DNA of 64,000 bases from Isosphaera sp. (GCA_013822345.1 PNKH01000034.1:1-64000), one strand, 5' to 3'. Numbered from the stretch's first letter, positions 8,804 to 17,474 are shown. Notes: generated by a model not told the origin, from the letters alone. Numbers and translations are program-made.

Positions 8804-10270
8804 TTACCGCGGCGGGTAACCCTGGACCGGCGGCGGGTCGGGCCGGGCCGGCAGCGCCGGCGGCCAGTCCGGGCGGTACGCCGGCAGCGGCGCCCCGGGC
8901 AGGTCCTTCAGCCCGGAGCTCGGCCGCAGCGCCCCGCCGACCCCGATCAGCTCCGGCCGGCGGGCGACCTTGTCCGCGAACACCTCGAAGTCCCGGGTGA
9001 TCTTCTCCGCCCGGGCCAGCACCCGGGCCAGCGACCCGGCCGCCTCGTCCAGGTTCTGGTACACCGTCGGGTCGGTCAGCAGCTTCTGCACCGACCCGTT
9101 CCCCCGCCCGAACGTGCCGAGCAGCCCCCGCACCTCGACCAGCGCCTTGTTCAGCTGCTCCGCCGAGTCGGTCACCGAGGCGACGATCGCCTCCCCCTTC
9201 GCCGCCAGCGGCATCGTCACCGCCCGCACGTCGGCCACCACCGCGTTGGCGTTGGTGAGCACCGCGTCGAGGTTCTTCAGCGACTTCTCCGCCCCGGCCA
9301 GCAGGTCCCCGAGGGCGTTCGCGATCCGCACGATCGACACCGCCACCCCGTTCACGTTCCGGATCAGCTCGGCGATCTGCTTGCGGTTCTCCGGGGACAA
9401 CACCTCGTTGACCGAGTCGAACGACTGGCGGGCGGACCGCAGGGTGCCGGCGACCTCCGGCTCGAGCCGGCGGACCGCCGCCCGGATGTCCTCGACCGCC
9501 GGGCGGGCGGCCCGGGCCAGGTCCTGCAGGTCGCGGACCAGGGCCCGGGCGTTCCCGGCGTCCGGCGGCTGGGCCGCCGCGAGACCGGCCGGCACCACCC
9601 CGCCGGGGTTCTCGGCCGGGGCGTCCGTCCCGAGGAAGTTCTGGATCCGCTCCAGCGTCTTGTTCGCCGCCGGGACCAGGCCGCGGACCGCCCGGAACGT
9701 CTCGCTCGCCTCGTCCAGGGCCCGCTCCAGCTTCGGCTGGACGGTCTGCAGCTTCTCCAGCGTCTCGAACGCCTTCGCCACCCGCTCCAGCGACTGCTGG
9801 GCGTTCGCCAGCACCCCGGACGCCGGGGTGAGCAGGCTCCGCGGGGTGATCGGCGGGAGCCCGGGGATGTCCGACCCCGGCGGCCACTCGTCCCCGCGCG
9901 GCACCGGCCGGCCGTCCTCCCCGGCCCGCGGGACGAAGTCGACCGCCGCGTCCCCGCTCAAGAGCCCCTTGGTGATCGACGCGTCCTCCGAGGTCCGCGG
10001 CAGGTACTTCCGGTCGACCCGGATGCGGACCCGGACCCGGCCGGAGTCCGGGTCGAGGTCGAGCGACTCCACGTCCCCGATCCGGATGCCGGACTTGCGG
10101 ACCGGGACGCCGGGGGAGAGGCCGGGGGCCTCGGGGAACAGGACGGAGTAGGTGGCCTTGTTCGAGAACAGCTCCGGGGCCCGGCCGAAGAACACGACGA
10201 GGCCGGCGAGGACGGCCAGCGCCCCCGCGACGAACAGCCCGAGCCGCAGCCGCAACCCCCGCTCGGCCAT
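8804..10270 (-). CDS. MCE/MlaD-domain lipid-transport protein
   Basis: 488 residues. An N-terminal membrane anchor (about 7-27) precedes an MCE/MlaD domain of about 100 residues (GLSPGVPVRKSGIRIGDVES is characteristic). A long helical C-terminal region with repeated Leu/Ala heptads follows, then a Pro-rich tail. MCE proteins form hexameric rings or tubes that move phospholipids between inner and outer membranes in complex with an MlaE permease and MlaF ATPase. Neither partner is in the window. ATG 10270 fits the domain start. The lipoprotein gene upstream is co-directional, separated by a family A inverted repeat. Confidence 0.88.
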   Translation of the reverse strand: MAERGLRLRLGLFVAGALAVLAGLVVFFGRAPELFSNKATYSVLFPEAPGLSPGVPVRKSGIRIGDVESLDLDPDSGRVRVRIRVDRKYLPRTSEDASITKGLLSGDAAVDFVPRAGEDGRPVPRGDEWPPGSDIPGLPPITPRSLLTPASGVLANAQQSLERVAKAFETLEKLQTVQPKLERALDEASETFRAVRGLVPAANKTLERIQNFLGTDAPAENPGGVVPAGLAAAQPPDAGNARALVRDLQDLARAARPAVEDIRAAVRRLEPEVAGTLRSARQSFDSVNEVLSPENRKQIAELIRNVNGVAVSIVRIANALGDLLAGAEKSLKNLDAVLTNANAVVADVRAVTMPLAAKGEAIVASVTDSAEQLNKALVEVRGLLGTFGRGNGSVQKLLTDPTVYQNLDEAAGSLARVLARAEKITRDFEVFADKVARRPELIGVGGALRPSSGLKDLPGAPLPAYRPDWPPALPARPDPPPVQGYPPR

Positions 10271-10313
10271 GACCGCACCCCCGGCCGGAACCCGCCGCGA
10301 ATCCGGTGCCGCT

Positions 10314-10427
10314 CCTGGACCGCGGCCGTCCCGGCCGCCCCACCGACCCCGCGCCGGCGCGCACGCGGGTCGTCCGTCCACGCCCCCGCGCCGCACCGGT
10401 GGGCGGCCGGGACGGCCGCGGTCCAGG
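10314..10427. repeat. Inverted repeat, family A
   Basis: 27-bp perfect arms (10314-10340, 10401-10427) with the GCGGCCGTCCCGGCCGC core and a 60-nt GC-rich centre, between two co-directional genes. Pairing could continue past a 1-nt bulge into ACCG. Confidence 0.9.
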
Positions 10428-10435
10428 AACGCCGG

Positions 10436-11032
10436 TCACTTCCCGGCCCGGATGCGGCGGAGGATGAGCTGCTCCAGGGCGTAGTCCCGGCCGACCCGGT
10501 ACCACCCGCGGGTCGGGGACGTGTCCGGCCCGACCACCTCGAACTGGCGGTCGACCGTCGCCGCCTCCTGGAACACCGCCACCCCGGCCCGGGCCGCGGC
10601 CGGCCGGTCCAGGTCCTCCAGCTCCTTCTCCACCACCACGTACACCTGGTACCCGCCCCGCTCCCCGGCCCGGATCTCGGCCGTCGCCGTCTGCCGGACC
10701 GTCTGGAAGGTGGCCATCAGCCGGCCCCGCGGGTCCGGGTTGCCGGGCTTGAAGAACTGCTCGTACCCCGGGGCGATCCGCGGGACGGACCGGATCCGGC
10801 CGTCGTACGGGTCCGGCGGGAGCAGCTCGAAGTAGTCGTCGAGCACGTCGATCGTCCGCTCGAACACCTCGTGGTACGCGCCCGGGGTCGGCCGCCCGGG
10901 GGACACCAGGACCGGGTTCTCGACCGGCCCGCCGGCCGGCCGGGCGGGGAGCGGGTTGTCCAGCGGCGGGGCGGTCGCGCACCCGGCGGCGAGCACGGAC
11001 GCGACCAGCCCGGCCGGCAGTCGTCGGCCCAT
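10436..11032 (-). CDS. Lipoprotein, planctomycete-type hypothetical
   Basis: 198 residues with a lipobox (VLAAGC, mature Cys18), then a Pro-rich linker. The C-terminal 130 residues form a compact domain with EVFERTIDVLDDYFEL, GYQVYVVVEKELEDL and a final GWYRVGRDYALEQLILRRIR. No catalytic motif and no family I can name. It lies upstream of the MCE gene on the same strand, so it may be part of the same envelope lipid-handling unit. That link is inference from position only. Confidence 0.75.
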   Translation of the reverse strand: MGRRLPAGLVASVLAAGCATAPPLDNPLPARPAGGPVENPVLVSPGRPTPGAYHEVFERTIDVLDDYFELLPPDPYDGRIRSVPRIAPGYEQFFKPGNPDPRGRLMATFQTVRQTATAEIRAGERGGYQVYVVVEKELEDLDRPAAARAGVAVFQEAATVDRQFEVVGPDTSPTRGWYRVGRDYALEQLILRRIRAGK

Positions 11033-11136
11033 CGGGCGCTCCGCAACGGGGTCCGGGGTCAGTCGGCGGGTATGCCACCGCCGGGGCCGGCCGTCAAGCG
11101 GAAGGAAATGGGTTTCCGGCCGGCCGGGGCGGGGCG

Positions 11137-11142
11137 TAGATT
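11137..11142 (+). promoter_or_regulatory. TAGATT, possible -10 element
   Basis: CGTAGATT sits 33 nt before ATG 11176 in the 143-bp divergent spacer. It resembles the GTACAAT boxes elsewhere. Weak on its own. Confidence 0.25.
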
Positions 11143-11175
11143 GGAGGGTACTCGGACTGCCCCCGGAGACCCGCC

Positions 11176-13050
11176 ATGCGCCGGCCCCGCCCCCTGACCG
11201 GTTCGGTCCTGCTGCTGTGCGGGTTGTCCGCGGCCCTGGCCGCCGGCCAGGACCCCGACGACCCGCCGGCCAAGGTCAAGCGGCAGCCGATCGTCAAGAA
11301 GGGGAAGGCCGCCCCCGAGCCGCCGGCCCTGAAGCTGTCCGACGAGGAGGCCCTGCGGAAGACCGGGCTGGACCCGGCCGACGGGCCGAAGCTGCTCGCG
11401 TACCTGAAGCAGCGGACCCCCGACGTGGTCGACCAGGGGCGGATCGTGGAGACGATCAAGGCGTTCGGGGCGGACGACTTCGACGACCGGGAGCGGGCGA
11501 CGGCCGAGGTCGAGCGGTACGGGGCGGCGGCCGCCGCGCTGCTCAAGAAGGCGGAGAAGGACCCGGACCCGGAGGTCGCGTACCGGGCCCGGCTGGCCCT
11601 GCGGCGGATGGAGAAGGTGCCGCACGCGGTGGCCACCACCGCCGCCGTCCGGGCGGTCGCCCGGCTCAAGCCGGACGGGGCGGCGGCCGCCCTCGTCGCG
11701 TACCTGCCGCTGGCCGACAGCGAGGCGGTGGCGGACACCATCCGGGAGGCGCTGGCGGCCCTGGCCGTGTCCGGCGGGAAGGCCGAGCCGGCGCTCGTCG
11801 CCGCCCTCACCGACCCGTCTCCGCTCCGCCGGGCGGCCGCGGCCGTCGCCCTGACCGAGGGCGGCGACCCGGGCGAGCGGGTCCGCATCAAGGACGCCTA
11901 CCCGAAGGTGCGGGAGGCGGTCCTGGCCGAGGCCGACCCGGAGGCGAAGTTCGCCGGGCTGTGGTCCCTGACCCTGACCACCCGGGAGGCGGAGTACCTG
12001 GGCGAGCTGGTCCGGCTCCTGCCGAAGCTCGGCCGCGGGCGGCTGTGGCAGGTCGAGGACCTGCTGCTCCAACTGGCCGGCACCCACCCGGACGGCGGGC
12101 GGTTCGGGAAGACGCCGGAGGCGGTGGGGAAGGCGTGCGACGCGTGGCTCGGGTGGTGGAAGGCGAAGGGGGCGAAGGCGGACGCCGAGCTGGCCGGGCT
12201 GAAGTACGTCGCCCGGATGCGCGGCCTGACCGACATCGTCGAGATGGACAACCGCGGGACCAACCAGGCCCGGGTGGTCGGGCTCGGACCGGACCTGAAG
12301 GAGCGGTGGCGGATCTCCGGGCTGAGCATCCCGACCGATGTCAAGGCGGCCCCGAACGGGAACCTCTGGGTGGTCGAGTCCGGCCAGAACCGGGTGACCG
12401 AGCGGGACCCCGCCGGGACCATCCTGACCACCCGGATGGTGTACAACCAGCCGGTGAACCTGGACTTCCTGCCGGACGGCGGGATGCTGGTCTTCTGCCG
12501 GAGCCAGGTGGTCCGGTTCGACAAGACCGGCAACCAGGTGTGGGCGGCCCAGCGACAGAACTACGACCTGATCGCCGGCCGCCACCTCCCGAACGGGGAG
12601 GCGGTGTTCCTGACCAACTACAACCGGGCACCGGGCCAGCCGGTGCCGGCGGGCCTGGTGCCGCAGAACCTGTTCCGGCTGGACGACAAGGGGGTCGAGG
12701 TGAAGGGGGCGGACCCGAAGAACCCGGTGCTGATCGGGTACGTCTTCATGCCCCAGTGGCTCGGCCTCGTCGGGGACGACCGGATCCTGGTGTGCGAGCG
12801 GGACATGACCAACCGGGCCCAGCCGGTCGACCAGGTGGCGGAGTACGAGGTGAAGACCGGGAAGCAGGTGTGGAAGCACGTCTGCCCGCAGGGCTCCGGC
12901 CCGACCTCGGCCCAGCGGCTGGTGAACGGGAACACCCTGATCTGCCTGATGAACCAGAACCGGCTGGTCGAGGTCGACCCGTTCGGGGCGGAGGTGTGGG
13001 AGTACCAGGCGAAGGACGGGCTGCAGGTCGGCCGGGGGTACCGGCGGTGA
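11176..13050 (+). CDS. Exported HEAT-repeat plus beta-propeller protein
   Basis: 624 residues with a signal peptide (about 1-24). Residues about 90-340 show HEAT-like helical pairs (for example VAYRARLALRRMEKV). Residues about 350-620 form propeller-like repeats with the motif 'G.LWVVESGQNRV', 'LPDGGMLVFCRS', 'VNGNTLICLMNQNRLVEVD', as in PQQ-like or arylsulfotransferase-type propellers. No enzyme residues are obvious. Combined HEAT and propeller layouts are common in Gemmata-type proteomes. It is probably a periplasmic scaffold or binding protein. It converges with the glycosyltransferase gene, with an 84-bp palindrome between them. Confidence 0.82.
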   Translation: MRRPRPLTGSVLLLCGLSAALAAGQDPDDPPAKVKRQPIVKKGKAAPEPPALKLSDEEALRKTGLDPADGPKLLAYLKQRTPDVVDQGRIVETIKAFGADDFDDRERATAEVERYGAAAAALLKKAEKDPDPEVAYRARLALRRMEKVPHAVATTAAVRAVARLKPDGAAAALVAYLPLADSEAVADTIREALAALAVSGGKAEPALVAALTDPSPLRRAAAAVALTEGGDPGERVRIKDAYPKVREAVLAEADPEAKFAGLWSLTLTTREAEYLGELVRLLPKLGRGRLWQVEDLLLQLAGTHPDGGRFGKTPEAVGKACDAWLGWWKAKGAKADAELAGLKYVARMRGLTDIVEMDNRGTNQARVVGLGPDLKERWRISGLSIPTDVKAAPNGNLWVVESGQNRVTERDPAGTILTTRMVYNQPVNLDFLPDGGMLVFCRSQVVRFDKTGNQVWAAQRQNYDLIAGRHLPNGEAVFLTNYNRAPGQPVPAGLVPQNLFRLDDKGVEVKGADPKNPVLIGYVFMPQWLGLVGDDRILVCERDMTNRAQPVDQVAEYEVKTGKQVWKHVCPQGSGPTSAQRLVNGNTLICLMNQNRLVEVDPFGAEVWEYQAKDGLQVGRGYRR

Positions 13051-13066
13051 CCCGCGGCGCCCGATC

Positions 13067-13150
13067 GTTTAGCCGCGACGCGGAGTCTGCGGAGCGGAGC
13101 GCGGCGTCGACGCCGCGCTCCGCTCCGCAGACTCCGCGTCGCGGCTAAAC
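13067..13150. repeat. 84-bp perfect palindrome, family B
   Basis: Two 42-bp arms with no loop, every base paired: GTTTAGCCGCGACGCGGAGT onward to the centre GTC/GAC at 13108/13109. It lies between convergent genes, 16 nt from one stop and 8 nt from the other. A second 84-bp copy lies at 41037-41120. Confidence 0.97.
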
Positions 13151-13158
13151 GGTTTAAT

Positions 13159-14844
13159 TTACGGCCCCGGCACCGCCCACGTCTTCGTGATCCGGTACAC
13201 CACCACCCGCAGCCGCGGCCGGTCCCGGCTGACGACCGGGCTGTCCCCGCCGTACAGGTTCGGCACCGTCCGCCCGAACACCCCGTCGTCCCACACGAGG
13301 TCCGCGACCGGCTCGGCGGCCCACGCCGGCGGGCGCGACGGGAACCGCTCGATGTCCGGGCGGTGGAACGACCCATCCTCGGGGTAGTCCGGCCGCACCA
13401 GCAGGTCGCCGGGCATCAGCACCCGTCCGGGGAACGCCGGCCGCATCCCCGCCCGCTCGCAGTAGAACTGGAACCCCCAGTGCCCGACGTACCACACCGT
13501 CGCCCCCGGGGGGCGGTCGGCGGTGACGGCCGCGGCCCGCTCGGCACACGCCTTCTCGGGGTAGGCGTCGAGCACGTCGAGGGCGGCGACGGCGACCCCG
13601 GCCGCGACCCCGAAGCCGACGACCCACCCCGGCGGCCGCCGCCCCGGTCGGTGCGCCGCCCGGGCCGCGACCAGGGCGCCGACCACGACCAGGCCGATCA
13701 CCCGCCGCGCCGCCGGGAACGGGGTGAGGGCGAAGTACCCGGCCAGCTCGACCAGCAGCCACCCGGCCAGGAACACGGACGCCCGGTCCCGCCGCACCCC
13801 CCACCGCCTCCCGAAACGGAGGGCCGACCGGACCGCACACCCGACGCACGCCGCGAGCACCAGCCACCCGACCGTCTGCCAGAACGCGACGGTGCCGGCG
13901 TGCGGGTCCCACTCCTCCGCGGCGAGCCGGGGAGGGACGAGGACGATCCGCACGAACCCGACGCACAAGGCAACCGCCGCCACGGCGAGGCCGCGCCGCG
14001 GCACCCCCAGCGCCCCCAGCGCGACCAGTCCGACGCCGACCCCGAGGCACCCGAGGTGACCGGCGAGCCCCGGGGCGAGGTTCGCCTTCTCCCACAGCGT
14101 CGCGGCCGGCTCCTGCTTCCGGAGGTGGTGGGCGAAGTGCGACTCGCCGTACTTCGCGACCGTCACCTGCTCCCACCCGACGAACCCCGCCGCCGCGACC
14201 CCGACGGCGACGGCCGCGAGGCCGACCCGGCGGTGCGTCAGGCCGTACCAGGCGACCACCACCGGGACGGGCAGTGCGCTGTACTTCGTCTGCATCGCCA
14301 GGGCGGCGAGCACCCCGGCCGCGGCCGCGAGCCGCCACGACCCGCGGTCCGCCGCCCGGGCGAACACCACCACCGCCGCCAGCCCGAGGCCGACGGCCGG
14401 CACGTCGAGCATCAGGTTGACCAGCGGCAGGACCGCCGGCGACAGCACGACGAGCGGCAGGAGTCGGGTGCCGGTCGCCCCGGCGAACCGGCGGAGGAGG
14501 TCGCCCGCCGACCAGGCGAACGCCCACACGAACGGGAACATCCACAACTTCAACGCCCAGACGTGCTCGCCGCACACCGCGACCCCGACGGCCAGCCAGT
14601 ACGGCACGACCGGCGGGACGAGTACGGTCATCGCCGGCTGCGGGGCGGTGTACCAGAACACCTCGAACCCGTAGGGGTCGAGCGGGTCCGCCGCGACGTG
14701 GCGGGCGTACATCAGGTACGCGGTGTCGTCGACCGCGAGGGGCTTGAGCGCGTTCGCCGCGGTGACGAGGAGGGCGAGGACGAGCGGCGAGCGGAGGGTG
14801 CGGGAGACGGTGCGGCGGAAGTCCGGGTGGGAGGGGGACGGCAT
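13159..14844 (-). CDS. Membrane glycosyltransferase, GT39/ArnT-like
   Basis: 561 residues with about 10-12 hydrophobic helices from residue 20 to about 410. The acidic N-terminal loop motif (LAVDDTAYLMYARHV) corresponds to the catalytic Asp region of lipid-linked-sugar GT-C transferases (GT39, GT83). A soluble C-terminal domain of about 130 residues follows. The family transfers sugars from polyprenyl phosphates to proteins or lipids outside the inner membrane; donor and acceptor are unknown here. ATG 14844 directly precedes MPSPSHPD. A longer frame upstream would overlap lipB. It diverges from lipB with only 51 nt between starts. Confidence 0.82.
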   Translation of the reverse strand: MPSPSHPDFRRTVSRTLRSPLVLALLVTAANALKPLAVDDTAYLMYARHVAADPLDPYGFEVFWYTAPQPAMTVLVPPVVPYWLAVGVAVCGEHVWALKLWMFPFVWAFAWSAGDLLRRFAGATGTRLLPLVVLSPAVLPLVNLMLDVPAVGLGLAAVVVFARAADRGSWRLAAAAGVLAALAMQTKYSALPVPVVVAWYGLTHRRVGLAAVAVGVAAAGFVGWEQVTVAKYGESHFAHHLRKQEPAATLWEKANLAPGLAGHLGCLGVGVGLVALGALGVPRRGLAVAAVALCVGFVRIVLVPPRLAAEEWDPHAGTVAFWQTVGWLVLAACVGCAVRSALRFGRRWGVRRDRASVFLAGWLLVELAGYFALTPFPAARRVIGLVVVGALVAARAAHRPGRRPPGWVVGFGVAAGVAVAALDVLDAYPEKACAERAAAVTADRPPGATVWYVGHWGFQFYCERAGMRPAFPGRVLMPGDLLVRPDYPEDGSFHRPDIERFPSRPPAWAAEPVADLVWDDGVFGRTVPNLYGGDSPVVSRDRPRLRVVVYRITKTWAVPGP

Positions 14845-14895
14845 GCGTGCTAAAATACCGGTGGCGGAGGCGACTTCCACACTACAGGGCGAGCG
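14845..14895. promoter_or_regulatory. 51-bp divergent promoter region (lipB / glycosyltransferase)
   Basis: Both genes must be driven from this short spacer or from within the neighbouring gene. GCTAAAATACC at about 14849-14859 is its only AT-rich patch and reads TAAAAT on the plus strand and TATTTTA on the minus strand, so it could serve as a -10 for either direction. Confidence 0.35.
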
Positions 14896-15627
14896 GTGAC
14901 CGACCCCCAGCACGACCCGGCCCGGGCGCTGTCCGCGTACCTCCTCGGCACCCTCGGGTTCGACGCCCTGCTCGCCCTCCAGCGGCGGCTCGTGTACGAG
15001 GCCGGCGGCCCGCGGCCGGTCGCCTCCCTCGTCGTCTGCGACCACCCACCCGGGATCACCGTCGGCCGGGAGGGGAGCCGGGCGCACATCCGCCCATCGC
15101 CGGAGCAACTACACGCCCGCGGGTGGCCGGTCCGGTGGGTCGGCCGCGGCGGCGGGGTCATGCTCCACCTCCCCGGACAGGTCGCGTGCTACCCGGTCCT
15201 GCCGCTCGCCGCCCTCGGGTTGACCCCCGCCGGGTACGTCGCCGGGCTGCAGGCGGTCGGCGTCGACCTGCTCCGGTGGTACGGGGTCACCGCCGAGCCC
15301 GACCCGGACCGCCCCGGGGTGCGGGCGAACGGCCGGCGCGTCGCCCACCTCGGGGTGGCGGTACGCGGCGGGGCGACGTGCTTCGGCCTGGTCGTCAACA
15401 CCGACCCCGACCTCCGGCCGTTCCGCGATGTCCGGTGCGACGGCGACCCCGCCCCGATGACCTCGATCGCCCGCGAGTCGTCCCACCGCGTCACCGTCCC
15501 CGGCGTCCGCCAGCGGTTCGTCGAGTTGGTCGCCGCCCGGTGGGGGTTCGACCGAATTTCTCTCTTCCACCAGGGACCCGGGGCCCTCCCCCGGCCGACG
15601 CCCCATGCTGCCGCTCACCGTCCTTGA
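14896..15627 (+). CDS. lipB: Octanoyltransferase LipB family, with altered active-site residues
   Basis: 243 residues. LipB moves octanoate from acyl-carrier protein to lipoyl domains. Family motifs are clear: RGGGVMLHLPGQ (about 84-95), GRRVAHLGVAV (146-156), FGLVVN (163-168) and the acyl-accepting Cys181 in DVRCDGD. However, the catalytic lysine of the usual GRKIA.LG motif is Arg148 here, and the conserved histidine of T.HG.ALN is Phe163. The protein may be a divergent active form or have a changed role. The start is GTG. Its end overlaps lipA by 23 nt. The LipB and LipA families are the basis of the call; activity is not certain. Confidence 0.88.
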   Translation: MTDPQHDPARALSAYLLGTLGFDALLALQRRLVYEAGGPRPVASLVVCDHPPGITVGREGSRAHIRPSPEQLHARGWPVRWVGRGGGVMLHLPGQVACYPVLPLAALGLTPAGYVAGLQAVGVDLLRWYGVTAEPDPDRPGVRANGRRVAHLGVAVRGGATCFGLVVNTDPDLRPFRDVRCDGDPAPMTSIARESSHRVTVPGVRQRFVELVAARWGFDRISLFHQGPGALPRPTPHAAAHRP

Positions 15628-16498
15628 CGCCCCGCCGCCGCGGACCGGCGGCCGGCTCCCCGGCTGGCTGAAGCGGCCGCTCCCGGCCGGGGACGGGAAC
15701 GCGTACACCCGCCACCTGCTCGACGACCTGCGGCTCGAAACGGTGTGCGAGAACGCGAAGTGCCCGAACCGGCCGGAGTGCTGGTCGCGGCGGGCGGCGA
15801 CGTTCATGGTGCTCGGGAACGTCTGCACCCGGCCGTGCAGCTTCTGCTCGGTCCCGAAGGGGGAGCCGCTGCACGTCGAGGACGACGAGCCGGCCCGCGT
15901 CGCGGAGGCGGCGGTCCGACTCGGGCTGAAGCACGTCGTCATCACCAGCGTGACCCGCGACGACCTGCCGGACGGCGGGGCCGACCACTTCGCCCGCTGC
16001 ATCCTCGCGGTCCGCGACCGCCTCCCGGACGCCGGCGTCGAGGTGCTGACCCCGGACTTCCTCGGCGACCCGGCCGCGATCGACCGCGTCACCGACGCCC
16101 GGCCGGACGTGTTCAACCACAACCTGGAGACGGTGCCGCGGCTGTACCGGGTGGCCCGCGGCCGGGCCGAGTACCGCCGCAGCCTCGACCTGCTCGACCG
16201 GGTGAAGCGCCGGGCCCCGGGCGTGGTCACCAAGGCGGGGCTGATGCTCGGGATCGGGGAGACGATCGACGAGCTGTTCGACGTGCTGGCCGACCTGCGG
16301 GCGGTCGGGTGCGAGGTGGTGACGCTCGGGCAGTACCTGGCCCCGACGCTGAAGCACAGCATCCCGGTCGCCCGGTACGTCCCGCCCGAGGAGTTCGACG
16401 CGATCGCGGCGAAGACCCGGCTACTCGGGTTCCGGAGGGTGGTGGCCGGGCCGTTCGTGCGGTCGAGCTACCACGCCGACGACATGGTGCCGGCGTGA
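15605..16498 (+). CDS. lipA: Lipoyl synthase (radical SAM)
   Basis: 297 residues, usual length. It inserts two sulfur atoms at C6 and C8 of protein-bound octanoate. The auxiliary cluster cysteines are Cys48, Cys53 and Cys59 (CENAKCPNRPEC). The radical SAM cluster cysteines are Cys74, Cys78 and Cys81 (CTRPCSFC). The C-terminal RSSYHAD supplies the serine that ligates the auxiliary cluster. All expected residues are present, unlike in LipB next door. It starts within lipB and its stop overlaps the start of the next gene (GTGA), so the three genes are translationally coupled. Confidence 0.97.
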   Translation: MLPLTVLDAPPPRTGGRLPGWLKRPLPAGDGNAYTRHLLDDLRLETVCENAKCPNRPECWSRRAATFMVLGNVCTRPCSFCSVPKGEPLHVEDDEPARVAEAAVRLGLKHVVITSVTRDDLPDGGADHFARCILAVRDRLPDAGVEVLTPDFLGDPAAIDRVTDARPDVFNHNLETVPRLYRVARGRAEYRRSLDLLDRVKRRAPGVVTKAGLMLGIGETIDELFDVLADLRAVGCEVVTLGQYLAPTLKHSIPVARYVPPEEFDAIAAKTRLLGFRRVVAGPFVRSSYHADDMVPA

Positions 16499-16725
16499 AG
16501 GTGGCGGTCGTGTTACCGGAGTTGGGGGCGGCGCGGGCGACGTTCAGCCTGTGGCACGTCCGGCCCGGGGACCGGGTGTTCGAGGGCGACCGGGTGGCGG
16601 AGGTGCTGATCCCCGGGGCCGCGGTGGATGTCCACGCCCCGGCCGACGGGGTGCTGGTCGAGCAGGCGGCGTTCCCGCAGGACGTGGTGTCGGCGGGGCA
16701 GGTGCTGGGGTGGGTCGAAGAGTAG
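16495..16725 (+). CDS. Lipoyl/biotinyl-like domain protein lacking the modified lysine
   Basis: 76 residues starting at the GTG that overlaps the lipA stop. The fold pattern of a free-standing lipoyl domain is clear: VAVVLPELG, then LWHVRPGDRVFEGDRVAEVL, then VHAPADGVLVEQAAFPQDVV and AGQVLGWVEE. In lipoyl domains the hairpin turn reads E..TDKA. Here the aligned turn is IPGAAV, so the lysine that carries lipoate is replaced by glycine. The protein cannot be lipoylated at that position. Possible roles are a decoy or chaperone for LipA/LipB or a structural swivel remnant. The TAG stop is the first three bases of the adjacent inverted repeat. Confidence 0.8.
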   Translation: MKVAVVLPELGAARATFSLWHVRPGDRVFEGDRVAEVLIPGAAVDVHAPADGVLVEQAAFPQDVVSAGQVLGWVEE

Positions 16726-16810
16726 GGTGCGTCGAGGCCCGCTTCGGGCCGAAGACGCACCGGCGCCGGGTGCTGCGTCGTCGGCCCGAAGCGGGCCTCG
16801 ACGCACCCTA
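16723..16810. repeat. Inverted repeat, family D (GTAGGG type)
   Basis: Perfect 28-bp arms (16723-16750, 16783-16810), TAGGGTGCGTCGAGGCCCGC plus TTCGGGCC, around a 32-nt centre. Each half also folds on itself (GGTGCGTC with GACGCACC at 16754-16761), as in REP units. The left end supplies the stop codon of the lipoyl-like gene. Confidence 0.93.
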
Positions 16811-16819
16811 CAAAACATC

Positions 16820-17467
16820 ATGCCCAGTCCTGTGTTCCTCTCGTTCGACGGCCTCGACGGCACCGGGAAGTCGACCCAGTGCCGGCTCCTCGTCGACTGG
16901 CTGGCCGGGCAGAAGGTGCCGGTGACCGCGTGCGCCGACCCCGGCGGGACGGCCGTCGGGCAGGAGCTGCGGAAGCTCGTGCTGTTCGGCCGGGAGCACC
17001 GGATCGCGACGGCGACCGAGGCGCTGCTGTTCATGGCGTCGCGGGCGCAGCTGGTGGACGAGGTGATCCGCCCGGCGCTCGACCGCGGCGAGGTGGTGGT
17101 GTCCGACCGGTTCAGCCTGGCGAACGTGGTGTACCAGGGGCACGCCGGGGGGATGGACCCGGCCGGGCTGTGGGCGGTCGCGGCGGTGGCGACCGGCGGG
17201 CTGGAGCCGGACCTGACGCTGGTGTTCGACGCCCCGCTGGAGGTGACGCTGGCCCGCCGGACGCGCGACGCCGACCGGCTGGAGGAGCGCGACCGGGAGT
17301 ACCAGCAGGCGGTGCGGCGGGGGTTCGTGTTCGAGGCGGGCCGCCGCCCGGACCGGCACCGGATCGTCGACGCCACCCCCGACCCGGACGCGGTCCAGCG
17401 GGTCGTCCGACGGGAGGTCGCCCGGCTGCTGGCGGGGCGCGGGTGGGACGTGTCGGCGGACGGTTGA
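16820..17467 (+). CDS. tmk: Thymidylate kinase
   Basis: 215 residues. It phosphorylates dTMP to dTDP. The P-loop is GLDGTGKS (about 10-17), the substrate motif is VVVSDRFSLAN, and the lid region is LARRTRDADRLEERDREY. Start ATG 16820 gives the canonical MPSPVFLSFDGLDGTGKST opening. It lies directly upstream of holB on the same strand, a common bacterial pairing. No good Shine-Dalgarno is visible because the preceding inverted repeat ends only 9 nt before the start. Confidence 0.95.
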   Translation: MPSPVFLSFDGLDGTGKSTQCRLLVDWLAGQKVPVTACADPGGTAVGQELRKLVLFGREHRIATATEALLFMASRAQLVDEVIRPALDRGEVVVSDRFSLANVVYQGHAGGMDPAGLWAVAAVATGGLEPDLTLVFDAPLEVTLARRTRDADRLEERDREYQQAVRRGFVFEAGRRPDRHRIVDATPDPDAVQRVVRREVARLLAGRGWDVSADG

Positions 17468-17474
17468 TTGACTC

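Noticed and set aside
7575-11078. 1167-codon minus-strand frame
   Set aside because: It covers the histidine kinase and lipoprotein coding DNA on the other strand and has shadow composition. The true minus-strand genes are 8804-10270 and 10436-11032.
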